From Funneliformis mosseae (Eukaryota; Glomeromycota; Glomeromycetes; Glomerales; Glomeraceae): a stretch of 20,805 nucleotides of DNA. The stretch lies in assembly GCA_910592005.1 (NCBI GenBank), contig CAJVPP010001325.1, positions 1 to 20,805 of the forward strand, given 5' to 3'. Both the position numbers and the translations under genes were made by a program. Below the pieces are notes generated by a model. It saw nothing but the letters and a program-made list of their open reading frames with translations, was not told where the DNA came from and made no database searches. Shown here piece by piece: positions 1 to 10,308 of this stretch (position 1 is the first letter of the stretch; the number at the start of each line of letters is the position of its first letter).

Positions 1-429
1 ATTGGATTTAAGTCATAGCTATTGCCTCCCTGACTTCAAATCATAGTTAACTTATTTGACGGAAAGAGTAACGTTAATACCGTTAGTCTTACATATTCAT
101 CTTGTTTATATAGAGCTTGTTGGCATCTTTTCTAGTGAATACTATACCCTTCTGGTTACGTACTTCCATTTTCACAAACTATTCCTTCACTGAAGAGATA
201 CTAGTAAATGTATTTACCACCCATTTGATATTATTCTTTCTTCGGTCAGTTAATCTTTTTGATGTCTATAATAATACTTATTTTTATTTTAAACTTTTTT
301 GTTAGAGTATTATACTGAAACAGTATACTAGATAACATATCTGAAAATTTTTATTATGAGCTAATCTGAGCTTTTAGAATTCTTCGACATATTTACCTTA
401 TTTTTCACCTAGAGGTTAAAAAAGATAAA
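1..429. other. Left flank upstream of the polymerase pseudogene, no gene seen
   Basis: AT-rich sequence with no supportable gene. A 62-codon open frame on the plus strand (117-305) has a Phe/Leu-rich, low-complexity translation and no recognisable motif, so I treat it as chance. If the large element has a terminal inverted repeat at its left end it should lie here or further left. I compared this stretch by eye with the reverse complement of 15240-15640 and found no convincing match. Confidence 0.5.
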
Positions 430-3400
430 ATGGAAAGACAAATAATTCGCTACTCTGGTAAGGATTACTTGAATTGCATTCTAAGCTATGATAATATAGT
501 TGCAGAAAATTATGAGGGATTAACCGCAATTCTTGAAGATGCTTTATTTAAACAACAAGATATTCTATTTATGACTATTGATATAGAGGAATCTACTGAA
601 TTCATAAATGGTAAAACATGTTATGTATTGCATCTCTACAGTCTATTTATCAATGACCAGAAAGCAGTAGTATTAATTATAAGAATTTGAGTATTCTTTA
701 ATATTCTCATACCAAATGAAGAATCTATAGATGTATTTGAGATGAAAATAAGAGGCATTTTTTCAAATGCAATAAAATCATTTGAAATAGAGCATATAAA
801 AGCTTTTCCATTTCGTAGTTATCATACAGAAAAAAGTCATATTTGCATATTTACACAATTAATACTAAGCAAAGAAAAATAGTCATGAAAGCTATTCAAA
901 AGAAAAGTACATAACTACCTCAGATAATCAATTTACATACTACCACAAAGTGGTTCGTGAATGTGGAATTTTACTATCTGGATGGTCTATGATAAGTAAA
1001 TATGTGTGTAAATCTGAGGAAGAAATAACCCGCTCTGTGCATATACTTTTTGGGTATCTATAGAGAATTTCTATCTTGTAGAAGACCTGACGTTATTAAA
1101 AAATTGCTTTTCAATTTCAGCACTCATGAGAGATTATACGCTTGTTCTCACATGGAATATAGAAACATATATTTCGCATAGATTGGGTGAATTTTCTGAA
1201 GTGATTAATAAAGAAGATTTTTTAATCATAATTTGTATAACATTGCATTAGAAGGATGATCCAAGACCGTTAAAGCAAATCTGTTTTGTTGATATCAAAA
1301 TAGCATCAGATCCACGCTGGATTACAATTATATATAGATCACAAACTAATTTACTAAAAACATTTGCACTTTAATGGCAGGCATTTGCTCTAGACATCCA
1401 ACTCAGATTTAATAATTCGCAATATGACTAGCCTTTCATTATGGAAAAAACTAATAAATTATATCTCATTGAATGGATGTGAAAACAGATGTTGGAAAGA
1501 ACTCGCCAGAAAACTTCTAAAGACATTATACAATGGAATTATTATAGAAGATTAGGAGAAGTAACTACTTCTGATGAAACCCTTTCTGTAAAAGAGAATA
1601 CAGAAGAAGTTGTGAAAGAAAAATTTAAAAGAGATTCCATTTTCATCAAAGTTAGTCCAGAAGATATCTTTAAATCTTCCTTTTTAAAATACCTGGATGC
1701 GTACTAATCAATGTTCATGTATGTTTTAAGAGACTTTACCCTCACTCAAAAGTGAAAAAGGAAAGTTCACTTAAGTTCTACTTAAAATTATGTGGACTTG
1801 AAAGTAAGGCTGATATGTATTTTAACAGATTATGGAACTACTATTTCGAGGCAAAAGAACTCTCTTCTGATATAACTGTTAGAAATATGCATAAAGTAGC
1901 AAACTATTATATTATAGATGCATTGCATTGCTAAGAACTTGTAGTCAAATGTAATGTAATTAATAATTATAAAAAAGTCGCTTTGTTTGCTTATGTATCT
2001 TTATTTGATATACATTATCATGCAAATGAAATAAAGGTAAGGAATCTTCTGAGCATTTATGCTACCAAATACAATATGTTATTTAGTACAATTTATCATA
2101 AAGATAAAGAAAAGGATAAATATCCTGAAGCATATGTTTTCTTCTAATAAAAGGTATTGAGAATAAGCGTCCTATTACAGATTTTGATTTCACTTCATTA
2201 TATTCCAACCTAATCATGGCTTATAACCTCTCACCTGAAAAATTAATATTAAGCTGTGAAGAGGCTGATAATATACGTAAAAAAGGAAATGAACTTTATG
2301 AAATTAAATTTTTATTTAATGGTCGTATTCTTAATGCCTAGTCTGTTCATCATGACAATTATTTTGAAAAAAAAGGATTATATCCTACTGTTCTAGAGGA
2401 TCTATTTAATAAATAAGTGGATCTTAAATCAAAGTTCATCCTACTATGCAAAGAGAAGAAGCATCTTGAAAAGCTTATAAGTACCATAGAAGAGAAGGGT
2501 AAAATTATACTGAATGCTTTAAAATCAAAACATGATTCCTTATGCTTTAATTATAATTGCTTGAACTCAAAATAATTAGCTCTGAAGGTGTATATAAATA
2601 TATTTATAGTGAGGCAGGAACAGTAACTTTTCATTCTTCCTTCACGAATTAGCTAGAGGAATTACTTCAGCAGGACAATATAATATTGATCTTGTTGTTA
2701 AATTCGTTACAGCAAAGAGGTTTAAAATCAAATATGGGGATACTAACTCTTTGTATCTTACTTGCCTAGATAAATATTATGAAACATGTAATAGAGCCTT
2801 CAATAAAGACAAGCTTTTCAAAAAGGCATACTAGACTGAAATGATTAAAATTACCATAGAAGTGATAGATGAATTTCACAATAAAGTCAATGCTTATCTT
2901 AAAATAAAAAATAGTACCTCTTATCTAAAGATGGCGTATAAAGAAGTATTGTTTCCTGTGTATTTTACTAGTAAAAAAAAGTATTTTGGAATTAGACATG
3001 AAGAAGTAGTAAACTTTAAACCAAAAAGCCTTTTCACTAAAAGGATTGATACTGTAAAGCAAAATCAGTTTCAACTTTTCAAATTCATTAGAGAGAAGAT
3101 TATGTGGAAGGCTATAGATATTAATAATACATACTCAATTCATAAAATTATCGAAGATACTCTTAGAGAAACTAGTTTAAAGCAATGAGAATTTGACCAA
3201 TTTATTGCAATGGCTACATGAAAGCCTAATAAAGATAATAAATGTATTTAGCGCTTCATAAGACGGATGAAGGAAAAATATGAGAATAAGATTTCTGATC
3301 TAGATAAGCACTTTAGTTATGTAGTAATAAAAGGAATCCCTTTATAATGAAAATAGTAGAAAGCAACTACGCAGAGTTGCAGACTACATAGAGTTCTCAG

Positions 3401-3776
3401 ACATTATAAAAGAACTCAATATAGAAATAGATATCAGTTACTATTTGGAAAAACTGTGGGATTATGTGTTCACTTTATTAATAATAATAAAAGATACCAA
3501 CCACTTCTATTACATAATATTATACAGATTAAAGATTTAGATGAGAGGGAAAAGCAGGTTGATGTGTATTCTCAGAATGAGACAAAAAATAGCTTAAAAA
3601 ATATATAAAAATTTTATAATAAACTTTCTAGGTATTTTGATGATTTGTCTGAAGCAGATATAAACGAGATCATTAAATTATATGGATAAGTACTCTTAGC
3701 TAAAATTGCCACACCTCTACTAGAATACTTACAATATTATTTATATATTTTTTTCTCGTGCAATAATACCGGTTAA
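430..3776 (+). pseudogene. Family B DNA polymerase, inactivated, about 1,100 codons
   Basis: Replicative DNA polymerase with 3'-5' exonuclease, presumably copying the surrounding element. Seen in order: intact N-terminal frame (430-690); Exo I as WNIET (1153-1167); Exo II FNNSQYD (1408-1428) followed by TAG where Trp is expected; motif A DFDFTSLY (2180-2203) with its Asp intact but Pro changed to Ser after it; motif B K-stop-LALKVY (about 2570-2593); motif C YGDTNS (2733-2750); and the thumb-proximal KKKYFG (2973-2990). KKxYxG and YGDTDS-type motifs are typical of the delta/zeta and large-DNA-virus branch rather than the protein-primed Polinton type. At least five frame changes and more than ten internal stops make it dead. 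Exo I Asp and the second motif C Asp are both Asn. Frame 3 runs past a TAA at 3687 to a TAA at 3774-3776. The start is the first Met of the conserved-looking frame. Identity is strong, subfamily is inference. Confidence 0.9.
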
Positions 3777-3928
3777 CTTCAATTTCTATCTTTGAACTTC
3801 TGACTACTGATCATATAACCTGGCCTTGGATATATTCAGAAGTGTAAATTACTAGTCTAAATATATTGGTCACTTTTTTCTTTTAGCTTGACACTCTATG
3901 AATTCCATATTTTTTTCCTGACTACGAA

Positions 3929-5077
3929 CTATATAATTGCAATAAGTAATAAAATAAGTATGGAATATATTAATATAGACGACATTAAGGAATCCGCAAC
4001 AATAAAAATGACTAGTGCTAAAGGTATTGTTTAAGTTGATGATACTGCTTCTGCACTACCTGATTGCTTTGCAACTCTTTCTCTTAAAATAATTTTTCTG
4101 GAATGTGCTGATCGACTATGAATGGATTGATTAGGTAGTGTAACTGCCTAGTTTCTCAAAACTATCTCATTCTGGGATAATAGTTCTTGCAAAGCCTCTA
4201 ATATATGTTTTCTGGCAAAATTTTTATTAAATTCTATAATCTTATCTTCAAGATCATGTTTATAGATAAGGAATCTTAAATCATCACTGAGCCAATCTGA
4301 TAGTTTTTGCGATAAATTATTCATAGACAGGGATGGAAGTTTTACTTCATTATTCTTCTTTGATACTAACTCTCAAATATGAGAATTTTCCTCTATTAAA
4401 TTTAATCATGCTAAAGATAAAGCATCTCTTTCCTGACTGATTATCTTATGTGTTATTTTTATCCCTTTTTCCATGCATTCTATTTCATATTTTTGAATTA
4501 AAATCCTCCTTTACCCATTTCAATTTAAGCCTGAAAGAATCAATCTCTTTGAGTTCAAATAAGTTTATTTAGGCTGGCTCCTCTATCACCCCTCCCATTA
4601 CATTCGAATTATAGAATACTAGATCCAATTTTAAATTCTCTAATTTACCTTCCAATTCAACTACCTTAGTTTCAAGAGAAAGAATCTTGATCTTATCAGC
4701 AGACAAAGCTTTTTAGATCAAAGTTACCTCTCTTTTTAGAGTTTTAATCTTTGATTTGAGCGATTTGATTTTAGCAGAATATTTGGCTTTAAGCTCATAT
4801 TGACTCTCAGAATGAGATTTCCGTTCAGAAATAAGTTAGGATCTAATTTTAATACTGAATGCATTTAACTGGCTAATATTATTTTCAATATTAGCATAAG
4901 TTTACTAAAACTCCTCCTCTCACTTATTGTATTTATCTACCACCTTTTCATTGAGATCATTAATCTCAAAGTTAAATTCAGTAACAGATCTTAATTTTTT
5001 TCGAGCTCTTACTCATATGCATTACCCAGCTGATGTTCTCTATTTTTTATATTTTTCAATGTATGCATATTGGACAT
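3929..5077 (-). pseudogene. Coiled-coil protein of the large element, inactivated, about 383 codons
   Basis: Unrecognised protein. The ATG at 5077-5075 (MSNMHTLKNIKN) and the TAG at 3931-3929 are in the same frame, giving a 383-codon span, with two compensating indels between them (near A-runs at about 5010 and 4500). The middle is rich in Lys, Glu, Leu and Ile with heptad spacing (for example ILSLETKVVELEGKLENL), so a long coiled coil is likely. After it come a more globular stretch (SDWLSDDLRFLIYKHDLE) and a hydrophobic tail (for example IPLALVIFIVADSL) that could be a membrane segment. It is tail-to-tail with the polymerase gene (about 150 bp apart) and head-to-head with the small basic gene at 5464. 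A structural or scaffold role is only a guess. Internal stops include TAG, TAA and TGA. Confidence 0.55.
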
Positions 5078-5463
5078 AATCTTAATATAGTTACATAGCA
5101 GAAAAAAAATATGAATAAAATTCCAAAATAATAGACTCATTCTATATATTAGAATAATATATTCTTTCTGAATATCCTGTTTATTCTGTATATTCTATAC
5201 ATCTGAAATATTTTCTTCTTATATATCCTTTATATCCAATATATTCGGAACAATACATTCTTTTTATATATCCTATTTAATAAATTATTTTAGAGTATTA
5301 TATTAGATATAAAAAAATATTGCTACTATGCTTAGGCAATGCATAAAATGTGATACCCTTCTTTTTTTACTAGCTAATTATAATTTTATTATGTAACGCT
5401 GTGATAATAGACCAAGATCTAAAGTTTAAATGAACTAAAAGAAAAATATAGCATATCATAAAA
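5078..5463. promoter_or_regulatory. Divergent intergenic region with degenerate TATTC-rich repeats
   Basis: This 386-bp gap separates the minus-strand coiled-coil gene from the plus-strand small basic gene, so both promoters should be here. From about 5140 to 5285 it consists of loosely repeated AT-rich words such as ATATTC, TATATCC and GAATAT, resembling a decayed short tandem repeat. I cannot name a defined promoter element. Confidence 0.35.
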
Positions 5464-5951
5464 ATGTATTTATCAGATCTGGAAAGGTGAGAAAAAAATA
5501 GGATTATATGGGATCAAACAATTCATATGCCAACAGCTAGTCCTAAAGGGATCACTTTGCTTTCTAATATAAATGTTGTGGGTGGGCAGATTGAGCCAGA
5601 GATCTAAGACCAAAGTGTTTTTCCATTCACAGAACTGGAAAAACAAATACGTGTTGCTAAGATAGAGCCTAGCAAATCTATTAATTTAGTTTTGAAAGAA
5701 GGTGGGAAGGCGAAAAAGTCTGGAGGGAAAAAAATGAAGCTCAAGATTAAGTTAGCTTTGCTAACACTATTTTCTGTCCAAACTTAATCGATCTCAGTGA
5801 GCTTAAAAAGCTCTAATACAAACATAGAGGAATTATGCGTATCGCATGAGAAGATAGCTAAAAGAAACATAAAAAATATAGTGAATATGAAGAATATATT
5901 AGAAAAATAACTCGCCTATTCTTTAAAAAGTTCATCATAGCGTGTCTGTAA
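5464..5951 (+). pseudogene. Small Lys/Gly-rich protein of the large element, inactivated
   Basis: I do not recognise this protein. Translation from the ATG at 5464 gives about 160 codons with internal stops (TGA after MYLSDLER, TAA after GQIEPEI). The first 75 residues look globular. A basic patch follows (EGGKAKKSGGKKMKLKIK, about 5698-5751), which could bind nucleic acid. After a one-base slip near 5770 the frame continues as a charged helix (KKYSEYEEYIRKITRLFFKK) to a TAA at 5949-5951. Its 3' end overlaps the 3' end of the oppositely oriented Gag-protease gene by about 35 bp, which fits a compact viral-type layout. The composition resembles small basic core proteins of DNA viruses, but that is speculative. 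Confidence 0.5.
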
Positions 5952-7314
5952 TCTCTCACAATACTCATTGATTTTTACATTATACTTAAAAGTATTAAAT
6001 AGCATTTTTTCAAGCTCCTTGTAACTCACTTTTTTTTTAATATATCATTCTCATTTAAATCCTGCGAAATACAGTCTGAGATTGAAGAATCATCACATTC
6101 GAAAGTAATATTTGCACAATTCACCTCAAGCTTGTTCTTGATCTTATATATATTAATTGGGATAAAAAATTCTTTACCATTATACTTTAGTCTTAATTCT
6201 CATTTTGATGCAAGTAAATCATAATTATATTTATCGAGAAATGTATTGAGTAAGATCAACATCAGCTTAGGATACTTAACTACAGCAAAATCAGTATATA
6301 TAGTATATCTAGAAGTGAAATTTACTAAGACATTTCTAACAATTCCAAGCGATTCTGTAGAAGTAGTAACAATACCTCTGAGATCATGTTTTTCTTTTGT
6401 ATTAATTACTAGCTTTGATCATTTAAATATATTCTCAAACATAATCAGAAAATTAGCAGTAGAATCAACTGTACCTGCTGGAATCACTAGATGTTTAATT
6501 TTACATTTAATAGTGATAACATCTGTAGCGAGTTCTTTTCTTTAAACAAAGTCTATCTCCATAGGATTATTAATAAACTCATCATTCTTAGAATCAACCA
6601 GTATTTTAGAATCACCATTTTGTGAATGAAGGAGGGTTGTAATAGTGCCAAACTTTTCATTAAGCATCTTCTCAATAAATTTTCAATGATTTTTTCTAAG
6701 CGGGATTGTTCATCCTGTATTGGGAATTTTGAACTTTGCTTTTTCTTTTCAGAAATAGGAACTGATATGATCCCAGAAGGATCTGCTAAAGGAGATATTT
6801 CTGCATCTTTTACCTTACGAAACTTACAAGTCTTTAATTTCTTCTTTTATGAAGAAGTACTAGTACTATGTGAGCTCTTTGAGATCTACTCTTTCTTTAC
6901 TTTTTTTGCCTGAGATATATTAACATTAATTTCAGTATCAGTCTCAGTCTCAGACTCTGATTCAGAAGAAGAACTCTCAGAACTAGAAGAGCTATCCTCA
7001 GATTCTAATAAAGAAGTATCATTATTAAAAGAATCTGATCCTGATTGTTTATCTACTCTAGTTATATAGACTCGACTACTTTTGGATTTTTTTTTCTTCT
7101 TAGACTTATTTTTCGATTTCTTTTTCTTTGTTTTAGAAGTTTTACAGGTAGGTTTATGGCCACTTTTATGTAACTTTTTAATTGCATTAATTTGTATAGA
7201 AAGCTTAGCATAGTTAGCATTAGCAATACCCAATCTCCTTATTAATTCATCATTAATATAATTATCTAAGGATGTAAGATCTCTTGATGCATCAGATGGC
7301 ATTTTCAAACGCAC
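5916..7314 (-). pseudogene. Gag-protease gene, C-terminal part: basic/acidic linker and retropepsin
   Basis: Downstream part of the long minus-strand gene. An intact 142-codon frame (7314-6886) starts with a helical segment, then SGHKPTC (a possible remnant of a zinc knuckle), a Lys/Ser-rich basic stretch (about 7150-7080) that could act as a nucleocapsid-like domain, and a Ser/Glu-rich acidic stretch (about 7020-6920). After a frameshift near 6890 the frame continues into a retropepsin-like aspartic protease: IPAGTVDSTANFLI carries the active-site Asp (6466-6464) with Thr where D(S/T)GA has Gly; a flap-like GIVTTSTESLGIVRN; then MLILLNTFLDKYNYDLLA, matching the C-terminal hydrophobic-Asn/Asp-x-Leu-xx-Tyr retropepsin motif. 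A Lys-rich tail ends at a TAG (5918-5916). Several internal stops. In the living element it would have cleaved the Gag polyprotein. Confidence 0.75.
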
Positions 7315-8325
7315 TGCACATACTGTATATACATCTTTTCTAAGGTCTCATTATTCTGGGATAGACTTGAGTCAGTTGAACTAGTTATATTTGTAAAGAT
7401 GCTATTTTGTTATTTAACTTTTTAATCTCAGCCAAAGTAGCTTCTTGAGAATTGGTTTTATGTGAGGGTTGATGCAGAGTCGTTCTAAGAATTTGCTGGA
7501 TGCTATATCTCTCAATTTCCTCTAATTTCTTAATTAATATAGGAAGAGGAGTCTCTAAGCCGATTTGTCTTACTTCTATTTGGTTATCAGACTTAAGACC
7601 ATGAAAAAATTGCTGTTTAACTAATTAATCTTGATTTATAGTAAGAAGTAATGAATATGCTAATTTAACCATTCTCTTTAAGTTAGCATAGAATTGCTCT
7701 ATAGGATCATTACCTTGAACAAGCGACTGAAATTTAACTTTAGATTTTTCAGCAGTAACTGTTGAAAAGTCATGTAAAAAGGTATGTATCTTCTATCTAA
7801 CAAACATTCCAGAAGCTATAACATTACCACCTGCATTAGTATTTAGTGCATTTGAAGCTAAAAGTATTGGGTGACTACCCAATATGAACCAGTCATCTTC
7901 CCAAACAGTATGTCCAGATACCATTAGATTGACAATCACATTATTATCAGCCAGTATAGTATTTCTTGTATGGAGAGTTCTACCTCAAAATTGATTGGCA
8001 TTAATAATACGCAATATATTATTATTAGCCAGACTATTGATAGCAATAATATTTGCAAGACTAGTATTATCATTAATGTTTTGCAATTTCTAGTTTTTTC
8101 CCTTTATCTCAGTTTCATATTAATCTTTTACATAATCTAGTAAACCTGATTTGAAAAGTCCATTAATACGAATTCAGTGTTGATGACCTGCATTCAGATC
8201 ATGATTAGGAAAAGTTTCAAACTATTGACGCAAATCTGTTATATAATCTGCTAGATCTTCACCAGCTAAACCATAAAATTTTAGAGGCAGATATCTTATT
8301 ATACCTATATGTTGTATATTAAGTA
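7315..8325 (-). pseudogene. Gag-like protein, central and C-terminal domains (3' part of the split gene)
   Basis: This continues the Gag frame on the distal side of the hAT insertion. Translation shows PLKFYGLAGEDLADYITDLR (a Gag start-of-domain pattern, usually followed by Trp, here TAG), then GHQH-stop-IRINGLFKSGLLDY and a long Asn/Ala-rich segment (ANIIAINSLANNNILRIINA). The retrotransposon-Gag signature lies at about 7770-7580: KVKFQSLVQGNDPIEQFYAN, then LKRMVKLAY and LVKQQFFHGLK, matching the 'F..L.QG...I..Y...L..L...AYP...... .FI.GL' pattern of this fold. The frame is open for several hundred bases apart from TAG/TAA/TGA stops, most explained by Trp, Gln or Arg codons hit by transitions. 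Neighbouring genes indicate it was the coat-forming protein of the element. Confidence 0.8.
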
Positions 8326-8333
8326 GGTTATTC
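8326..8333. repeat. Left 8-bp target-site duplication of the hAT element (ggttattc)
   Basis: ggttattc is repeated exactly at 11078-11085. Eight base pairs is the standard hAT target duplication. The surrounding shared string is 11 bp long (taggttattct), but only this choice of 8 bp leaves termini that both start TAGG. Confidence 0.9.
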
Positions 8334-8850
8334 TAGGATTAGTAAAGTTAATTTTGGTCCAATCCTGATCCTGAGACTTGAGAGTTCTATCATATGGACT
8401 TGAAAACTAAGTCTACGTGATAAGTCCTAAGACTGAATCCTAGACTTGATCTAATAAAGTCCGATTACATAATTATTACCTGTAACAATTTTTGTAATTG
8501 GTTAGGAAATTCAAAATTTAAATAATAAAAATCACAATTTATTATGGTATATGAATTTAGCTATCACAAAAAACTTACTAACTTTATTTACCAAAATTAG
8601 TTTATTTTGTATTAGTAATTAATCATATGAATAGAATGACATAAGTATATTACTAATTATAAAAATTATAAAGCGTAATGATTTTTTTTCAAAAAATAAT
8701 TACATCGATAACCACATTGACAACTACATAACTAACTAAGGCTTTCTTTTTAATAATATCAAAAAGATATTTTTTTTATCAAAAGCTATTATAATAAAAC
8801 TATAATTAATTTTTTTTTTTAAGAAATAATCCACAAAAAAATAAATGATC

Positions 8851-9290
8851 TTATCTTCTTCCGATTTGCTCACCAACATTATTCTCAATCCAACTTTTGA
8901 TACATAATGATGCTCTTGTAATTTCTGAATGTAATCTATTTCGAATTTTGATTATAGTATTGCTTACTATTGAAAAGGCCTGTTTACAAGCTACACTTGT
9001 TGCCTATATTGCTAAGTAATCCCTTGCTATTAATGAAAGTACTGGAAACTCTGCAGAATGTACTTTTCACCAAAGAAGCAGATCCACATTTTCATCATAT
9101 GATAAAGTTAAATATCATTCTGATTCTGTAAAATCAGAATTAGGTGAAGTAGGAGTTTGTAATATTTCAATAATTGTTCCTAAACAACATTTTTTTAACT
9201 GGTGAAAATATTCTCGTGGTGATGGTTGTGATGTAGAAGTTTTTTGAGAATAAGAAGGTCATAATTGTGACTTTTGAGTAATGCTCTAAA
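8851..9290 (-). pseudogene. hAT transposase C-terminal dimerisation domain (fragment)
   Basis: One frame runs from about 9290 down to a TAA at 8853-8851. The diagnostic sequence is SYDENVDLLLW, then HSAEFPVLSLIARDYLAI and ATSVACKQAFSIVSNTIIK, then IRNRLHSEITRASLCIKSWI: the hAT C-terminal block in which 'FP.L...A.DYL.I.ATSVA.E.AFS..G....K.RN.L' is conserved. The usual Glu in SEQAFS is Lys here, a G-to-A type change. Three in-frame stops (TGA where a second Trp or Arg would be, TAG in LAI-stop-ATS, TGA and TAG further upstream) show inactivation. The upstream Ser/Gln-rich linker (PSYSQKTSTSQPSPREY) is where the sequence passes into the fold-back repeat. The catalytic core is not present. Confidence 0.9.
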
Positions 9291-9472
9291 CAGTTCGATT
9301 CAGTTCGGATTATAGACCAATCCGAAACTGATCCAAAAATTTCAGTTCAGTTCAGTTTAGATTATAAATCCTAAAAATGTCAATCTGAAACCAAACCAAA
9401 CCGTAAACTGGTAAAAATCTGAACTGAACTGAAAATTTCAGATTAATCCAAAATTTCAAATCATTTGGAATG
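9285..9472. repeat. CAGTTC-type fold-back repeat nested in the hAT element
   Basis: A low-complexity segment of CAGTTC/GAACTG words. TTCAGTTCAGTTCAG (9341-9355) is a perfect 15-bp inverted match to CTGAACTGAACTGAA (9419-9433), with about 63 bp between. Further arms (CAGTTCGATTCAGTTCGG at 9291-9308, and CCGAAACTG at 9322-9330) make the segment able to fold on itself. It may be a small MITE or an expanded simple repeat. Its border with the satellite is at about 9472. Confidence 0.7.
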
Positions 9473-9473
9473 A

Positions 9474-10308
9474 TCCTTTTATTGTTCTTTAGAACAATAA
9501 TTTAATCGTTCTAATCAAATGATTTTCTTATTGTTTATTTGAAACGATAACTTTAATCGTTCCAAATGAATAATTTTTTTATCATTCGATTGGAACGATA
9601 ATTTAATCATTCCAATTGAACAATTTTTTTATCGTTCATTTGAAATGATAACTTCAATTATTCCAAATGAACGATTTTTTTATCGTTCATTTAAAACGAT
9701 AACTTCAATCGTTTCAAATAAATGATTCTTTTATCGTTCATTTAGAATGATAACTTTAATCATTCTAAGTGAATGATTCTTTTATCATTCGTTTAGAACG
9801 ATAACTTCAATTGTTCTAAATGAATAATTCTTTTATCGTTCTTTTGAAATGATAATTTAATCATTCCAATCAAATGATTCTTTTATCATTTATTTAGAAC
9901 GATAACTTCAATCTTTCTAATCGAACGATTCTTTTATCATTCGTTTAGAATGATAACTTCAATCGTTCCAAATGAACGATTCTTTTATCATTTTTTTAGA
10001 ATGATAATTTGATCATTCCAATCGAACGATTTTCTTATTGTTTGTTTAAAACGATAATTCATCATTCCAATCGAACAATTTTCTTATTGTTTAGAACGAT
10101 AACTTCAATCGTTCCAAATGAATGATATTTTTATCGTTCGTTTAGAACAATATTTTCATCGTTCATTTAGAATGATATTTTCATTGTTCTAATCGAATGA
10201 TTTTCTTATCGTTCATTTGGAATGATAACTTCAATCATTTCAAATAAATGATTCTTTTATCGTTCGTTTGGAACGATAATTTCATCATTCCAATCGAATG
10301 ATCCTTAT
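9474..10308. repeat. Satellite of alternating GAACGAT/ATCGTTC heptamers, about 16 units of 51 bp
   Basis: The unit reads GAACGAT-7 bp-ATCGTTC-5 bp-GAACGAT-6 bp-ATCGTTC-5 bp, 50-51 bp long. Every heptamer is the reverse complement of its neighbours, so the array is a chain of small palindromes roughly every 25 bp. Spacers are also conserved (AACTTCA, CAAAT, TCTTTT, ATTTA/G). Most differences between copies fall on the central CG, which appears as CG, TG or CA. The array starts directly after the BED-finger coding part and ends at the fold-back repeat, occupying the place of the transposase catalytic core. No unique spacers, so not a CRISPR array. Confidence 0.92.

Noticed and set aside
60..160. 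Weak similarity between the left flank and the reverse complement of about 15280-15370 as a terminal inverted repeat
   Set aside because: Only short AT-rich words match and gaps are needed, so it is not above chance.
117..305. 62-codon plus-strand ORF
   Set aside because: Low-complexity Phe/Leu/Asn translation without motifs, as expected by chance in AT-rich DNA.
430..3776. Alternative genetic code (TAG, TAA or TGA read as amino acids)
   Set aside because: All three stops occur at places suiting different residues (Gln, Trp, Arg), frameshifts are also present, and catalytic Asp codons are mutated. Decay explains this better than reassignment.
6246..6913. Two plus-strand ORFs (6246-6545 and 6626-6913)
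   Set aside because: They lie opposite the retropepsin coding sequence, whose minus-strand translation has clear motifs.
9474..10308. CRISPR-like array
   Set aside because: The units are contiguous with conserved spacers and alternate in orientation, there are no unique spacer sequences, and the context is a eukaryotic transposon.
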